Assembly: GCF_003031405.1 (NCBI RefSeq)
Contig: NZ_CP020469.1
Span: forward strand, 930,001-994,000
Length of the DNA stretch: 64,000 bases
DNA from: Halomonas sp. 'Soap Lake #6'
GTDB taxonomy: Bacteria; Pseudomonadota; Gammaproteobacteria; Pseudomonadales; Halomonadaceae
Direction: 5' to 3'
Made by a program: the position numbers and the translations under genes
Shown: positions 8,950-18,452 of the stretch, piece by piece
Numbering within the stretch: position 1 is the stretch's first letter
Layout of the letters: every line of letters starts with the position of its first letter
The notes under the pieces: model-generated
Told to the model about the DNA's origin: nothing
The model's database searches: none
Seen by the model: the letters and a program-made list of their open reading frames with translations, nothing else

Positions 8950-9987
8950 TTAACGACGCTGCAGTTGATCAAGTAGGGCGCCACCTGCAAAGTGGGCCTC
9001 CATGGCTTCTTCCCAGCTGCCGAACACATCTTCAACTTCAAGCAGTTCGGTTTCCGGGAACTGGTCGGCAAACTCCGCGACCACGGTCTCGTTGTGCACG
9101 CGGTAGTTAAAGCCTGCCAGCAAACGCTGGGCCTCTTCACTGTAGAGGTACTCAAGGTAGCTCTGGGCCAGGTCACTATTGCCGTTACGTTCAGCGTTGG
9201 GGCCAACCACCGCCACCGGGAACTCGGCCAGAATGCTGACCGGCGGCACGATCACTTCGTAGTCATCGCTGCCATACTCGCTGCGGATGTTGTTCACTTC
9301 CGATTCAAAGCTGATGAGTACATCACCAATGCCGCGTTCGATAAAGCTTGTGGTGGCACCACGGCCACCGGTATCAAATACCGCCACATTGCGCAGGAAG
9401 GTGCGCATAAAGTCTTGGATTTGCTCTTCGTCACCGTCGAACTCGTTCTCAGCAAAACCCCAGGCAGCTAGGTAGGTGTAGCGGCCGTTACCGGAGGTTT
9501 TAGGGTTAGGGAAGACCATGCGTACGTCTTCTTTCACCAAATCATCCCAGCTTTCGATGCCCTTGGGGTTATCTTTGCGCACCAAAAACGCGGTAGTGGA
9601 GTAATAAGGGGAAGCATTATTCTCAAATGCCTCCTGCCAGTCTTCAGCCACTAGGCCTGCATCAGCAAGCGCTTGAACGTCGGTAACTTGGTTGAAAGTA
9701 ACAACGTCAGCGCGTAGGCCTTGCAGAATCGCACGAGCCTGTGCAGAAGAGCCACCATGGGACTGGTTAATACCAATCTCTTCGCCGTGCTCTTCTTGCC
9801 ACCAGGCTTGAAACTCAGGGTTAATAGCGCTGAACAGTTCACGGGCGATATCGTAAGAGGAGTTTAGTAACTCCCGCTCTTGGGCCGCCGCCGTGCTGGA
9901 TAAAGCGGTGCTTGCTACTGCTACGCCAAGTGCAACAGACAGCAGGCTACGGCGAAAGTGGGCGCGTGAAAAAGTTGGCAGAGACAT
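8950..9987 (-). CDS. sbp: Periplasmic sulfate-binding protein
   Basis: The 345-residue protein has a signal peptide (cleavage after about residue 35, near AAA-QERELLN) and the sulfate-binding-protein opening LLNSSYDIARELFSAINPEF. Further conserved pieces are INQSHGGSSAQARAILQGL, NPKTSGNGRYTYLAAWGF, DTGGRGATTSFIERGIGDV and VEDVFGSWEEAM. It captures sulfate (possibly thiosulfate) and delivers it to CysTW. It is the first gene of the operon; the divergent gap upstream contains two inverted repeats that could be regulator sites. Confidence 0.94.
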   Translation of the reverse strand: MSLPTFSRAHFRRSLLSVALGVAVASTALSSTAAAQERELLNSSYDIARELFSAINPEFQAWWQEEHGEEIGINQSHGGSSAQARAILQGLRADVVTFNQVTDVQALADAGLVAEDWQEAFENNASPYYSTTAFLVRKDNPKGIESWDDLVKEDVRMVFPNPKTSGNGRYTYLAAWGFAENEFDGDEEQIQDFMRTFLRNVAVFDTGGRGATTSFIERGIGDVLISFESEVNNIRSEYGSDDYEVIVPPVSILAEFPVAVVGPNAERNGNSDLAQSYLEYLYSEEAQRLLAGFNYRVHNETVVAEFADQFPETELLEVEDVFGSWEEAMEAHFAGGALLDQLQRR

Positions 9988-10042
9988 GACAGGTTCCTTG
10001 AATTCTGGGGCGATTTTGTCGCGATAGCACTAAGGTTATACC

Positions 10043-10060
10043 TGTAATTGTGGAATTACA
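10043..10060. promoter_or_regulatory. Perfect 7-4-7 inverted repeat upstream of sbp
   Basis: TGTAATT, four bases, then AATTACA form a perfect dyad 56-73 bases before the sbp start codon. The size and spacing suit a dimeric transcription factor. It could be a second CysB-type contact or belong to another regulator. No known consensus is matched with confidence. Confidence 0.35.
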
Positions 10061-10070
10061 ATTGTGTTTT

Positions 10071-10089
10071 ATATTCTTTTTAAGAATAT
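10071..10089. promoter_or_regulatory. Probable CysB operator of the sulfate importer operon
   Basis: A perfect 8-3-8 dyad (ATATTCTT, TTT, AAGAATAT) lies about 84-102 bases upstream of sbp. Palindromes of the TATTCnTTTnnGAATA type are, as I recall, the form of CysB/SsuR-type LysR regulator sites before sulfate transport genes in gamma- and betaproteobacteria. Its position before the first gene of the sulfate operon supports activation under sulfur limitation. The assignment rests on motif resemblance and context only. Confidence 0.45.
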
Positions 10090-10140
10090 GAGTGTGCCGC
10101 TACGTTCGTCCATGCGGGTACAGCACAATGTGGCTTAGGG

Positions 10141-10220
10141 AGTGATGACGGGACTTAGAGAGTGATGGTGGAGCTTAGTAGGTGATGGTGAGGCTTGGCG
10201 AGTGAAGATGGGGCTTCGTG
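10141..10220. repeat. Four degenerate 20-bp tandem repeats upstream of rpe
   Basis: Four consecutive 20-base units start with AGTGATG or a close variant (10141, 10161, 10181, 10201) and contain a G-rich middle and CTTAG/CTTGG/CTTCG. They lie between the sbp operator region and the rpe start. Units differ at several positions, so the array is old or diverging. Confidence 0.75.
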
Positions 10221-10273
10221 GGTGGCTCTGGTAAGATATGCGCTTACTTCCCCTGCTAACCAAGGAACGTACT

Positions 10274-10975
10274 ATGTCTGCTGCGCACGATTTTCTGATA
10301 GCCCCTTCGATTCTCTCCGCCAATTTTGCGCGGCTTGGTGAGGAGGTCGATAATGTGTTGGCTGCCGGTGCTGATATTGTTCACTTCGATGTCATGGACA
10401 ACCACTATGTACCCAACCTGACCATCGGCCCTATGGTGTGTAAAGCGCTGCGCCAGTACGGCGTTACCGCACCTATTGATGTGCACCTGATGGTGAAGCC
10501 GGTTGATCGTATGATCAGCGACTTTATCGAGGCTGGGGCGGATTATATTACCTTCCACCCTGAGGCTTCTGAGCATATTGACCGTTCGCTGCAGCTAATC
10601 CGCGATGGTGGCTGTAAAGCAGGGCTGGTGTTTAACCCAGCAACCCCGCTTGCGTACCTGGATTACGTGATGGACAAGATCGATATGGTCTTGCTGATGA
10701 GCGTTAACCCTGGCTTTGGTGGCCAGTCATTTATCCCTGGAACGCTGGATAAACTACGTGAGGCGCGGGCACGTATTGATGCTTCTGGCCGCCCGATCCG
10801 GTTAGAGATCGATGGCGGCGTGAAGGTAAACAACATTGCCGATATCGCTGCTGCGGGGGCCGACACCTTTGTTGCTGGCTCGGCGATCTTCAATGCCCAC
10901 CAATCCAAAGACCCCCATGGCTATGACAGCGTTATTCAGCAACTGCGAAACGAACTGGCCAAGGTGAAGCGCTAA
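10274..10975 (+). CDS. rpe: Ribulose-phosphate 3-epimerase
   Basis: The 233-residue TIM-barrel protein has all family markers: [17 protein letters not shown] at the N-terminus, [17 protein letters not shown] with metal ligands, [25 protein letters not shown] (phosphate-contacting) and [13 protein letters not shown]. It interconverts ribulose-5-phosphate and xylulose-5-phosphate in the pentose phosphate pathway. I take the ATG at 10274, with AAGGAA at 10262-10267, rather than an in-frame start 12 codons earlier. Rpe and Gph are often neighbours in gammaproteobacteria; here ndh lies between them. Confidence 0.96.
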   Translation: MSAAHDFLIAPSILSANFARLGEEVDNVLAAGADIVHFDVMDNHYVPNLTIGPMVCKALRQYGVTAPIDVHLMVKPVDRMISDFIEAGADYITFHPEASEHIDRSLQLIRDGGCKAGLVFNPATPLAYLDYVMDKIDMVLLMSVNPGFGGQSFIPGTLDKLREARARIDASGRPIRLEIDGGVKVNNIADIAAAGADTFVAGSAIFNAHQSKDPHGYDSVIQQLRNELAKVKR

Positions 10976-10980
10976 ATCAG

Positions 10981-11045
10981 CAGTCTAAACTAACAGTCTA
11001 AACTAGCAGTCCAAACTAGCAGTCCAAACCAACAGGCCAAAGCAG
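10981..11045. repeat. Five 13-bp tandem repeats between rpe and ndh
   Basis: Five back-to-back 13-base units (CAGTCTAAACTAA, CAGTCTAAACTAG, CAGTCCAAACTAG, CAGTCCAAACCAA, CAGGCCAAAGCAG) fill the whole gap between the convergent rpe and ndh stops. Divergence increases steadily from left to right, as expected of an ageing tandem array. Confidence 0.85.
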
Positions 11046-11049
11046 CTTG

Positions 11050-12348
11050 TTAGTGCAGCTTCATACGGGGTTTTAGGTAGCGGTTTAGCTTATCGACTAG
11101 CCATGTCAGCCCCGTTTTAGGCGCGCCATGAATAGACAACTGATGCATACGATAAAGCGATGCATAGCACTGGCGCGCCAGCCAGCCTTCTAAAAATAGC
11201 CCGCGGGAAGCGGAGCTACGCATTAAGTTACCTACTGCGTCATAGCGGGCGAGCGACACCAGTGAGCCGTGGTCGCGGTAGGTAAACTCTATTAGCGGCT
11301 TACTGTTTAGTGTGTTGACCAGATTTTTCGCCAACAGTTTGGCCTGCTGATGGGCCGCCTGGGCGCGGGGCGGTACAGTGCTATCTTCCCCTTGGGGGCA
11401 ACTGGCGCAATCACCCATGGCGAAAATATGCGGATCGTCCACGCTCTGAAGCGTTTGAGTCACCTTGATTTGGTTCTTGTTATTAGCTGTTAAGCCAAGT
11501 TCAGCCAGGAAGGGCGGTGCTTTTATACCCGCAGCCCATACGTTTAGGTCGGTTTCAATAATCTCCCCATCACCCGTCACTAACTGGTACTTCTGGGCCT
11601 GCTGAATAGAGGTGTTTACGTGCACGGATACCCCCAGGCTTTCTAACTCTTGCTGAACGGTTTGGCTAATTCGTTCAGAAAGGGCCGGCAGTAAGCGTGG
11701 GGCTGCTTCGATCAAATGGACGCTGATAGTTTGATGATCAAGGGCGGTAACACCGTAAGCGTTCAGCAGGCGCGAAGCGTCTAATAGTTCTGCAGAAAGC
11801 TCGACCCCAGTGGCGCCGCCGCCGACAATGCCAATGGTTAATTGAGTGTGCTGGCGTAGCTTGGGGTCGGTATAGCGCAAAAAAGTGTTAATCATATCGC
11901 GCTGGAACGCCTTAGCCTGCTGGGGCGAGTCGATAAAGTGGCAGTGCTCTGCGACGCCCTCGGTGCCAAAATCGTTTGAAACGCTACCAAGCGCCAGTAC
12001 CAGGTAGTCGTAGTGAAGCTCCCTGGCAGGAAGTACCTCCTCACCATCCTCGTCCAGTATCGGAGCGAGATGAATGACTTTCTGTTCGCGATCCAGGCCG
12101 TTCAAGGAGCCGCGTTGGTAGCGATAATGATGGGTTGAGGAGTGACCACGATAGTCCACCTCATCCATGCTGGAGTTAAGTACTCCGGTGGCAAGTTCGT
12201 GCAGTAATGGCTTCCACACGTGGGTGGCATTACGGTCTAGCAATACGACTTCAGCACGCTTTTTTTTACCTAGCGTGCGCCCAAGGCGTGTAGCGAGTGC
12301 AAGCCCGCCCGCACCACCGCCCACAATTACAATTCGTGGTATAGCCAT
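11050..12348 (-). CDS. ndh: Type II NADH dehydrogenase (NDH-2)
   Basis: The 432-residue flavoprotein has the FAD dinucleotide fold IVIVGGGAGGLALATRLGR at its N-terminus and the NADH fold IGIVGGGATGVELSAELLD at about residues 165-185, plus IFAMGDCASCPQ, the second FAD contact. The C-terminal amphipathic region anchors it to the inner face of the membrane. It oxidises NADH and reduces quinone without pumping protons. ATG 12348 follows a strong GGGGAG ribosome site; an upstream in-frame ATG lacks one. It is divergent from gph. Confidence 0.93.
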   Translation of the reverse strand: MAIPRIVIVGGGAGGLALATRLGRTLGKKKRAEVVLLDRNATHVWKPLLHELATGVLNSSMDEVDYRGHSSTHHYRYQRGSLNGLDREQKVIHLAPILDEDGEEVLPARELHYDYLVLALGSVSNDFGTEGVAEHCHFIDSPQQAKAFQRDMINTFLRYTDPKLRQHTQLTIGIVGGGATGVELSAELLDASRLLNAYGVTALDHQTISVHLIEAAPRLLPALSERISQTVQQELESLGVSVHVNTSIQQAQKYQLVTGDGEIIETDLNVWAAGIKAPPFLAELGLTANNKNQIKVTQTLQSVDDPHIFAMGDCASCPQGEDSTVPPRAQAAHQQAKLLAKNLVNTLNSKPLIEFTYRDHGSLVSLARYDAVGNLMRSSASRGLFLEGWLARQCYASLYRMHQLSIHGAPKTGLTWLVDKLNRYLKPRMKLH

Positions 12349-12384
12349 AACGCTCCCCTTGCTTAAAAGAATCACAGCATAGAA

Positions 12385-12438
12385 CTTTCTAGCTTGTTGT
12401 TTCTAGTCTGTTGATACTTGTCTGCTGTTTCTAGTCTA
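12385..12438. repeat. Degenerate TTTCTAG(T)CTGTTG repeats between ndh and gph
   Basis: The motif TTTCTAG followed by CTTGTTG, TCTGTTG or TCTACC occurs three times in about 50 bases in the divergent ndh-gph gap, with a further CTTGTCTGCTG variant between the last two. It is the same kind of short degenerate array seen in other gaps of this window. Confidence 0.5.
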
Positions 12439-12497
12439 CCGGATGAAACGCCCGCAGCCCCCAGGTAAAATAGCAAAATTGATAGTGATTACCTTGG

Positions 12498-13205
12498 ATG
12501 TTAAGCGCCGAAACGGCCAAACGGGAGAGCAGCAGCGTGCATACCATTTTGCAGGGAAAGCGATTAGTTGCGTTTGATTTAGATGGCACCTTGATTGATT
12601 CAGTGCCGGATTTGACGGTAGCCGTGCAAAAAGCTCTGAGGGAAGTGGGGCTCTCTGCGCCCAGTGAAGCTAACGTGCGCGATTGGGTGGGGAATGGTGC
12701 CCCGGTACTGGTAGAAAGAGCGCTGAACTGGGCGATAGAACAGGCGCCGGATCAAGTTTTACAGGCTAGAGCCTATGATGCTTTTATGCGCCACTATGAT
12801 GTGGCACCCAATGCACTTACTCAGCTTTATCCCGGGGTGCAGAAGACACTTAGCGCTTTGCAGAAGGCGGGATACCTACTGGTATTAATCACCAACAAGC
12901 CTGAACGTTTTATTGCGCCGATTTTAAGCCACTTCGAGCTACTGCCACTGTTCACTCTTTGCCTGGGTGGCGACTCATTAGCGGAGAAGAAACCTAGCCC
13001 GCTGCCGTTGCTACACGCTGCAGGTCAGTTAGATATAGCGCCTTCAGCAAGCGTGATGGTGGGAGACTCCCGCCACGATATAGCCGCAGGAAAAGCCGCA
13101 GGTTTTACCACCGTGGCGCTGCCCTATGGATATAACCATGGCGAGCCAATCGAGCAGAGTCAGCCGGACTTGTTAATTAGCTCACTGTTAGCCTTGATAG
13201 ACTAA
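12498..13205 (+). CDS. gph: Phosphoglycolate phosphatase
   Basis: This HAD-superfamily protein (235 residues) has motif I FDLDGTLIDSVPDL, motif II VLITNKPERF and motif III-IV KKPSPLPLLHAAGQL with MVGDSRHDIAAGKAAG. The sequence GYNHGEPIEQSQPDLLISSL is typical of Gph. It removes phosphate from 2-phosphoglycolate formed during DNA repair or oxygenation side reactions. The ATG at 12498 is used here; a GTG at 12537 with GGGAG upstream would remove 13 non-conserved residues and is equally possible. Confidence 0.9.
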   Translation: MLSAETAKRESSSVHTILQGKRLVAFDLDGTLIDSVPDLTVAVQKALREVGLSAPSEANVRDWVGNGAPVLVERALNWAIEQAPDQVLQARAYDAFMRHYDVAPNALTQLYPGVQKTLSALQKAGYLLVLITNKPERFIAPILSHFELLPLFTLCLGGDSLAEKKPSPLPLLHAAGQLDIAPSASVMVGDSRHDIAAGKAAGFTTVALPYGYNHGEPIEQSQPDLLISSLLALID

Positions 13206-13217
13206 GCTGTTTGTCGG

Positions 13218-14135
13218 CTACTCTTCTGCCCGCGCTCCGCCTAGGCCTTCATGCAGCAGCTCCACATTATGGCGCAGCATTGCGGGGTAATTATAGGCAG
13301 GGCCATCTGTGGCGCTCAGGGTATCCACATACAGCGGGCCTTTAAGGGGCACGCCCACCTCGCGGGCAAGGGCATCCATGTGAATAAAGGGAACGGTGCT
13401 TTCATAAAATAGCGCCTGTGGGCGATTGTCAGCCAGTCGTTGGCTCATGGATTCCATGGCCTGAGCGCTGCCTAGCGTTTCATGATTCAGCCCCCAGATG
13501 GCCGCCTCTTCAAAGTCATAAGCGCGAGCAAAATAGCTCATCCCTGCCTCACTGGTAAAGAGTAGGCGATTGGTTTGGGGAATGCCCTCTAGGCGCTCTG
13601 ATAGCTGTTGGCCCAGCAGCGTTAAATCATTGATCGCCCCAGTTGCTCGCGCATTAAACGCTGCTGCTTTTTCGGGGTAGTGCTCGCTTAGGGTTTTGGC
13701 AATTACCTCTACGTAAGCAGCTGCGCCTTTGGGGTCCATCCACATATGGGGGTTTGGGTTGCCTTTGTACTGCCCGGTTAAAATTGGCAGAGGCTCATAG
13801 TCGGCATTTTCTGCAAGGGCGGTTAGGGTGAGGCTATCATGGGCCATCGCTTCTACGTGGCGCATCCAGGGCTCTAAGCCATGCCCGTTAAAAAAAACAA
13901 TATCGGCCTCCTCAATAGCCAGCACATTGGGAGGCGTTAATTCCCAGCGGTGCACATCCTCACCGGTCGGAACAACGGTCTTAATGCTGATGTCGCTGCC
14001 TGCTACCCGCTTAACTAAATCTTCAATCACAGTGAACGATGCGATGACCTTTAGTGAAGCAGCGCCAAATGCCTGTGTGGTATATGCGGTTGTTACTAAT
14101 AAGAGCGTGATAACCCAAGGTGCTCGCTTATCCAT
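13218..14135 (-). CDS. Metal ABC transporter substrate-binding protein (Zn/Mn type)
   Basis: The 305-residue protein has a signal peptide and the cluster A-I metal-binding layout: GEDVHRWELTPPNVLAIEEA, NPHMWMDPKGAA, FTSEAGMSYFARAYDFEEAA, and a late acidic/His-containing region. These supply the usual His, His, Glu/Asp ligands of ZnuA, MntC and PsaA proteins. The wording around the ligands is closer to the manganese/iron branch than to ZnuA, and no His-rich ZnuA loop is present. No permease or ATPase gene is adjacent, so it must work with components encoded elsewhere, or it is an orphan. Confidence 0.82.
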   Translation of the reverse strand: MDKRAPWVITLLLVTTAYTTQAFGAASLKVIASFTVIEDLVKRVAGSDISIKTVVPTGEDVHRWELTPPNVLAIEEADIVFFNGHGLEPWMRHVEAMAHDSLTLTALAENADYEPLPILTGQYKGNPNPHMWMDPKGAAAYVEVIAKTLSEHYPEKAAAFNARATGAINDLTLLGQQLSERLEGIPQTNRLLFTSEAGMSYFARAYDFEEAAIWGLNHETLGSAQAMESMSQRLADNRPQALFYESTVPFIHMDALAREVGVPLKGPLYVDTLSATDGPAYNYPAMLRHNVELLHEGLGGARAEE

Positions 14136-14293
14136 GTCGCGCTCCTAACCTGATAAAAAGACGCCAGATAATAAAGATTACCCAGGCTCGTTGCTAGTAA
14201 CATCGCGCTAGGGATTGTTAACGCTTCATAGCGAACCACACTGCAGCGTCAACAGACCCTAGTATGTGTGACAACTCACTGTATTGCATCAGG

Positions 14294-17200
14294 CTAACGC
14301 CTTCCTAGCACTAGCATGCACGGTGTTAGCAGCAAGGTAAGGCCGGTAGCGAAGGTCAGCCCCCCTGCAATGGCACTCGACATCTGTGTCCACCACTGAG
14401 CAGAAGGGGCGTTAAAGCCTAAAGCTGGCGCAAATAGGTTCACGTTGATGCCTAACACCATGGGCATCAAGCCCAACACCGTAGTAATTGCCGTAAGCAG
14501 TACCGGACGCAGGCGCAAGCAGCCCGCCTCAAGTGCCGCTTCTGTAGGGGGCATTCCAGCACGGCGCATCTCGTTGTAGGTATCAATTAAAACAATATTG
14601 TTGTTTACCACGATACCAGCCAAGGCGATAACACCCATGCCCACCATCACAATGCCGAAGGCTTGCCCGGTAATCAGCAGACCCATTAGTACCCCAGCGG
14701 TTGAAAACACAATGGCAGAAAGCACCAATGCCGCCTGGTAATAGCTATTGAACTGAGTGACCAAAATGAGCGCCATCAGTCCGATGGCGACCAGGAACGC
14801 ACTAATCAAAAACTGCATGGCTTCTTGCTGGTCTTCCTGCTCGCCTGCCACATTAATCATTAGCCCATCAGGCAACAGATGGTTGCCAGCCGCCAGCAGT
14901 GCCCGCAAACGCTCATCGGCTAGGTAGCCTGGGGCTAAATCGGCCTCAATGGTAATCGCCCGCCGCCCATCAATTCGGTTCAGCGTACCTACTTTCGGTG
15001 CTGGAGTAAGTGTCACAAAGTGGGAAATAGGCACTTGTCCGCGCTGGGTGTTAATGGTTAGTCGCTCAAGCTGATCCAGCGTTCGCCAGTGCTCAGGCAA
15101 ACGTACACGAATATCCACCTCATCGTTTACTGTCGGTGGACGATAGCTGGCAACCTGTAGACCCGTGGTGAGCAGTTGTACCGCACTACCGATGGTTGTG
15201 ATGTCGGTACCCATACGGGCAGCCGCTTCGCGATCAACGTTCACCTGCCACTCCACCCCAGGCAAACTACGGTTGTCCTGAATATCGGTAAAGCCACCCA
15301 GCTCACGCATTAGTCCACTGATCTGGTCAACGCCTGCGTTGGCTATGTCAGGGTCGGTGGCGCTTATTTCCAGCACAATCGGCTTGCCGCCACCAGGGCC
15401 CATATCCTGCTCTTGGAACTCCAGGATGATGCCGGGAATATCCTGGGTACGCATAGCCATATCGGCCAGAATTGCACGGGCTGGCCGACGTTGGTGCCAG
15501 TCCACAAACTGGAACTGCAGCATGCCGATTACATCGTTGCCCATTTGTTGATTGGGCACGGCAAAGGAGCGGGCATAAAGCGCTTCAACTTCACTCATCC
15601 CACCCAGGCGGTTTTCTACCCGCTGCAGAATCGCATCGGTTTCCATGGCCGAGAAATCGCCTCGAGCGCGGACTAATACCTGAGCGCTGTCCGGCTCCAC
15701 GTTAGGAAAGAAATCAACGCCGTGATTAAAACGGGCATAGCCGGTATAGAGCAGGGCGATCAATAGCAGGGCGAATAGCAGCACCCAGCCAGGGTGACGT
15801 AGCAGCCTTGCTAACAAGCTACGGTAGTGGCGCCCCAACGCTGTGCTTTCGGGCAGGCTTGCGGACCCATCAGCAGCGACAGCTCCGTCTGAAGCTGGTT
15901 TTACCGGACGGGTTACCAACCGCCCCAGCGTGGGGAGAAAGATAAGGGCCATGGCCAGCGAGGCCAGCAGGCATAAAATCACCGTGGCAGGTAGGTACTT
16001 CATAAACTGCCCCACCACGCCAGGCCAGAATAGCAAGGGCATAAATACTGCCAGGGTGGTGGCCGTGGACGCAATGACCGGCCAACTCATGCGTGATGCT
16101 GCATTCAGCCATGCCTGATGAGGCGATTGCCCCTCATGCAGGTGGCGGTCAGCCAGCTCACTGACCACAATGGCACCATCCACCAGCATGCCTGCTACCA
16201 GGATAAGGGCAAACAGCACCACAATGTTGAGAGTAAACCCAAATGCCCACACCAGTAGAATGCCGGTTAAAAATGCCCCAGGAATTGTTAAACCAACCAG
16301 CAGTGCCATGCGCCAACCCATCACGGCCACAATTACGATAAGCACCAACACCACGGCAGTGAGTACGTTGTTCAACAGCTCAGAGAGCATGCTTTGAACC
16401 GTCACTGACTCATCCATAATGGTGGTAATACTTAGCTGCTCCGGCAGTAGGTCACCGGCTTGATGAAAGCGCTCCCGCACCGCTTCAATGGTGGCGATAA
16501 TATTGGCACCAGCCCGTTTGGAAATTTCCAACACCACCGCTGGCTGCCCATCAATGCGGGCAAAGCTTTCAGGGTCTTTATAGGTAGGGTGAACCCACGC
16601 TACATCGCCAAAGGTAACCACCTGGTCGCCTTCAACCTTTACCGGCATCTGCATAACATCTTCAAGAGATTCAATAATGCCCGGTACTTTGAGCGCTAAA
16701 CGCCCTGCGCCTGTGTCCAGGCTGCCAGCGGCAACGAGCCGATTATTGCGTGATATCTGGTTAAACAGCGTATCAAAATCAACCCCGTAGCTCTCCAGCA
16801 CCAGCGGGTCGACGACGATCTCCAGAAGGTCTTCACGCTCCCCAGCGATATCCACTTCCAGCACATTGGCGATACCCTCGATTTCTTCTTTCAAGCGCCG
16901 TGCAATCGCCATGCGCTCTCGGGTATCCAGGTCACCGGAAAGGCCGATGCTGAGCACCGGAAACTCTGAAACATTCACTTCCATAACGCGCGGCTCATCG
17001 GCTTCGTCCGGTAAGCTACTGCGGGCAATATCAACCCGCTCGCGTACATCAGAAAGCGCTGTGTCCGGGTCGAACCCAGGGTCAAACTCAAGCGTCACCG
17101 AGCCATGCCCTTCGCTGGACTGCGCGGTCAATTTACGTAGCCCCTCAATCCCCCGTAGCTCCTGCTCCATAGGACGGATCAATAGCCGCTCACCATCTTC

Positions 17201-17371
17201 GGGGCTGACACCTTCCAGAGACAGCGAGACGTAAATAAGAGGGATAGTGACGTCGGGGTTCGCTTCCTTGGGGATGGTTTGCCAAGCGGCGATACCTGCT
17301 AGTAGTAGCCCTGCCAGCAAGAGTAGCGTGGTGCGCGTGTGGGTAAGCGCCGCATTAATTAATTGGCGCAT
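14294..17371 (-). CDS. RND family efflux transporter, inner-membrane permease
   Basis: The 1025-residue protein has the RND duplication: a first helix, a large periplasmic domain, six helices, then the pattern again. Helix 4 reads LVAGMLVDGAIVVSELADR, with a single Asp where classical AcrB pumps have two. The C-terminal half has IVVNNNIVLIDTYNEMRR and LRLRPVLLTAITTVLGLMPM. It uses the proton gradient to expel substrates through an outer-membrane channel. ATG 17371 has AGGAAGG upstream and overlaps the adaptor gene by 17 bases, so the two are translated together. No TolC-like gene is adjacent. Substrate unknown. Confidence 0.9.
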   Translation of the reverse strand: MRQLINAALTHTRTTLLLLAGLLLAGIAAWQTIPKEANPDVTIPLIYVSLSLEGVSPEDGERLLIRPMEQELRGIEGLRKLTAQSSEGHGSVTLEFDPGFDPDTALSDVRERVDIARSSLPDEADEPRVMEVNVSEFPVLSIGLSGDLDTRERMAIARRLKEEIEGIANVLEVDIAGEREDLLEIVVDPLVLESYGVDFDTLFNQISRNNRLVAAGSLDTGAGRLALKVPGIIESLEDVMQMPVKVEGDQVVTFGDVAWVHPTYKDPESFARIDGQPAVVLEISKRAGANIIATIEAVRERFHQAGDLLPEQLSITTIMDESVTVQSMLSELLNNVLTAVVLVLIVIVAVMGWRMALLVGLTIPGAFLTGILLVWAFGFTLNIVVLFALILVAGMLVDGAIVVSELADRHLHEGQSPHQAWLNAASRMSWPVIASTATTLAVFMPLLFWPGVVGQFMKYLPATVILCLLASLAMALIFLPTLGRLVTRPVKPASDGAVAADGSASLPESTALGRHYRSLLARLLRHPGWVLLFALLLIALLYTGYARFNHGVDFFPNVEPDSAQVLVRARGDFSAMETDAILQRVENRLGGMSEVEALYARSFAVPNQQMGNDVIGMLQFQFVDWHQRRPARAILADMAMRTQDIPGIILEFQEQDMGPGGGKPIVLEISATDPDIANAGVDQISGLMRELGGFTDIQDNRSLPGVEWQVNVDREAAARMGTDITTIGSAVQLLTTGLQVASYRPPTVNDEVDIRVRLPEHWRTLDQLERLTINTQRGQVPISHFVTLTPAPKVGTLNRIDGRRAITIEADLAPGYLADERLRALLAAGNHLLPDGLMINVAGEQEDQQEAMQFLISAFLVAIGLMALILVTQFNSYYQAALVLSAIVFSTAGVLMGLLITGQAFGIVMVGMGVIALAGIVVNNNIVLIDTYNEMRRAGMPPTEAALEAGCLRLRPVLLTAITTVLGLMPMVLGINVNLFAPALGFNAPSAQWWTQMSSAIAGGLTFATGLTLLLTPCMLVLGRR

Positions 17372-18452
17372 TACCACCTTCCTGGTCAGCGGCGGATACC
17401 GGTGTGATTGTCTCGCCGGGAGCAACTAAACCAGCACCCAGGGTAATCAGTTGAAGCGGGTCCGGCAGGCCGGTTACGTAGGCGCGCTCGATATCTGTGC
17501 TGACAAGCTCTACAGCGGTTTGAGCAACCTGGTTCTCATCTACCACATGCTTAACGGCCAATTGGCCTTGCTCGTTAAGGCTGAGTAGCGCAGGGGAGAG
17601 GGTGTGGACCTGACGTGGTGGCAGGGTGATAGTGAACTCTGCGCTGCCGCCTGCCAGACGCTGCCGGTTGGGGTTGTCCAGTGTCACCTCAATATAAAAT
17701 GTGCGAGTCGCTTCCTCTGCGCGGCTACTGATATGTGTTATCTCACCGCTCACCGCACTGCCGTTTAACAGCCGAGCGGTGACCGGCAGCCCAATGCTTA
17801 GTTCGCCTATTTGCTGTTGAGATACCCAAGCGGTACCGGTTAAGCGGCGGTCATCAATCAAGCGGCCCCACTCGTCACCGGGTTGCAGTAAGTCGCCTAG
17901 CTCAACCTGCACCCGGTCCAACACGCCTGCAAAAGGCGCGGTAGGGCGGGTGTCGTTTAGCTGCTTCTCCAACTGGGCTACCTGGGCAGCATTTGCGCTC
18001 AGCGCACTTTGCAAGCGCAGTAGCTCTGGCTGTGAAATTAGCTCCCGGCGGCGCAAGTCCTGTGCCCCAGCAAACTCCGCTTCTGCCACAGCCAGTTCAT
18101 CCCTGGCCTGTTTCAGTCGCTCTGGCAGAGCTTCGTTATCCAGTACTAGCAGGGTATCGCCTTGGGCTACCGTTGCCCCCTGGGCGATAGGCTTTTGTGC
18201 CACAAACCCGGCCACATTGGCACGCAAGGTAGTTTCTCGCTGGGCGGTTAATTGGCCCTGAATAATCTGCTGAGGAACATACAGCGTGCTTTGCTGGATC
18301 TTCACCTCTACCCGTGGGTAGGCCTCGCTTTCAGCGCTGGTCGTCTCGGGTGGGGTGGTTTGAAAATGCTGAAAATCGCCAAAGGCAAGCCACATCACTA
18401 GCGCCAATACCAGGACGCTAGCGAGGGCATAAGAGTAAGGAATTTGTCGCAT
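17355..18452 (-). CDS. RND efflux periplasmic adaptor (membrane fusion protein)
   Basis: The 365-residue protein has an N-terminal membrane anchor (ALASVLVLALVMWLAFG), a lipoyl-like half-motif TLRANVAGFVAQKPIAQGATV, a helical hairpin at about 95-140, the second half APFAGVLDRVQVELGDLLQPG, and beta-barrel and membrane-proximal domains. This is the HlyD/AcrA adaptor layout. It bridges the pump to an outer-membrane channel. The ATG at 18452 gives the family's usual opening; the frame is open for 32 more codons upstream but that part looks non-coding, and no clear Shine-Dalgarno decides it. Confidence 0.88.
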   Translation of the reverse strand: MRQIPYSYALASVLVLALVMWLAFGDFQHFQTTPPETTSAESEAYPRVEVKIQQSTLYVPQQIIQGQLTAQRETTLRANVAGFVAQKPIAQGATVAQGDTLLVLDNEALPERLKQARDELAVAEAEFAGAQDLRRRELISQPELLRLQSALSANAAQVAQLEKQLNDTRPTAPFAGVLDRVQVELGDLLQPGDEWGRLIDDRRLTGTAWVSQQQIGELSIGLPVTARLLNGSAVSGEITHISSRAEEATRTFYIEVTLDNPNRQRLAGGSAEFTITLPPRQVHTLSPALLSLNEQGQLAVKHVVDENQVAQTAVELVSTDIERAYVTGLPDPLQLITLGAGLVAPGETITPVSAADQEGGNAPIN

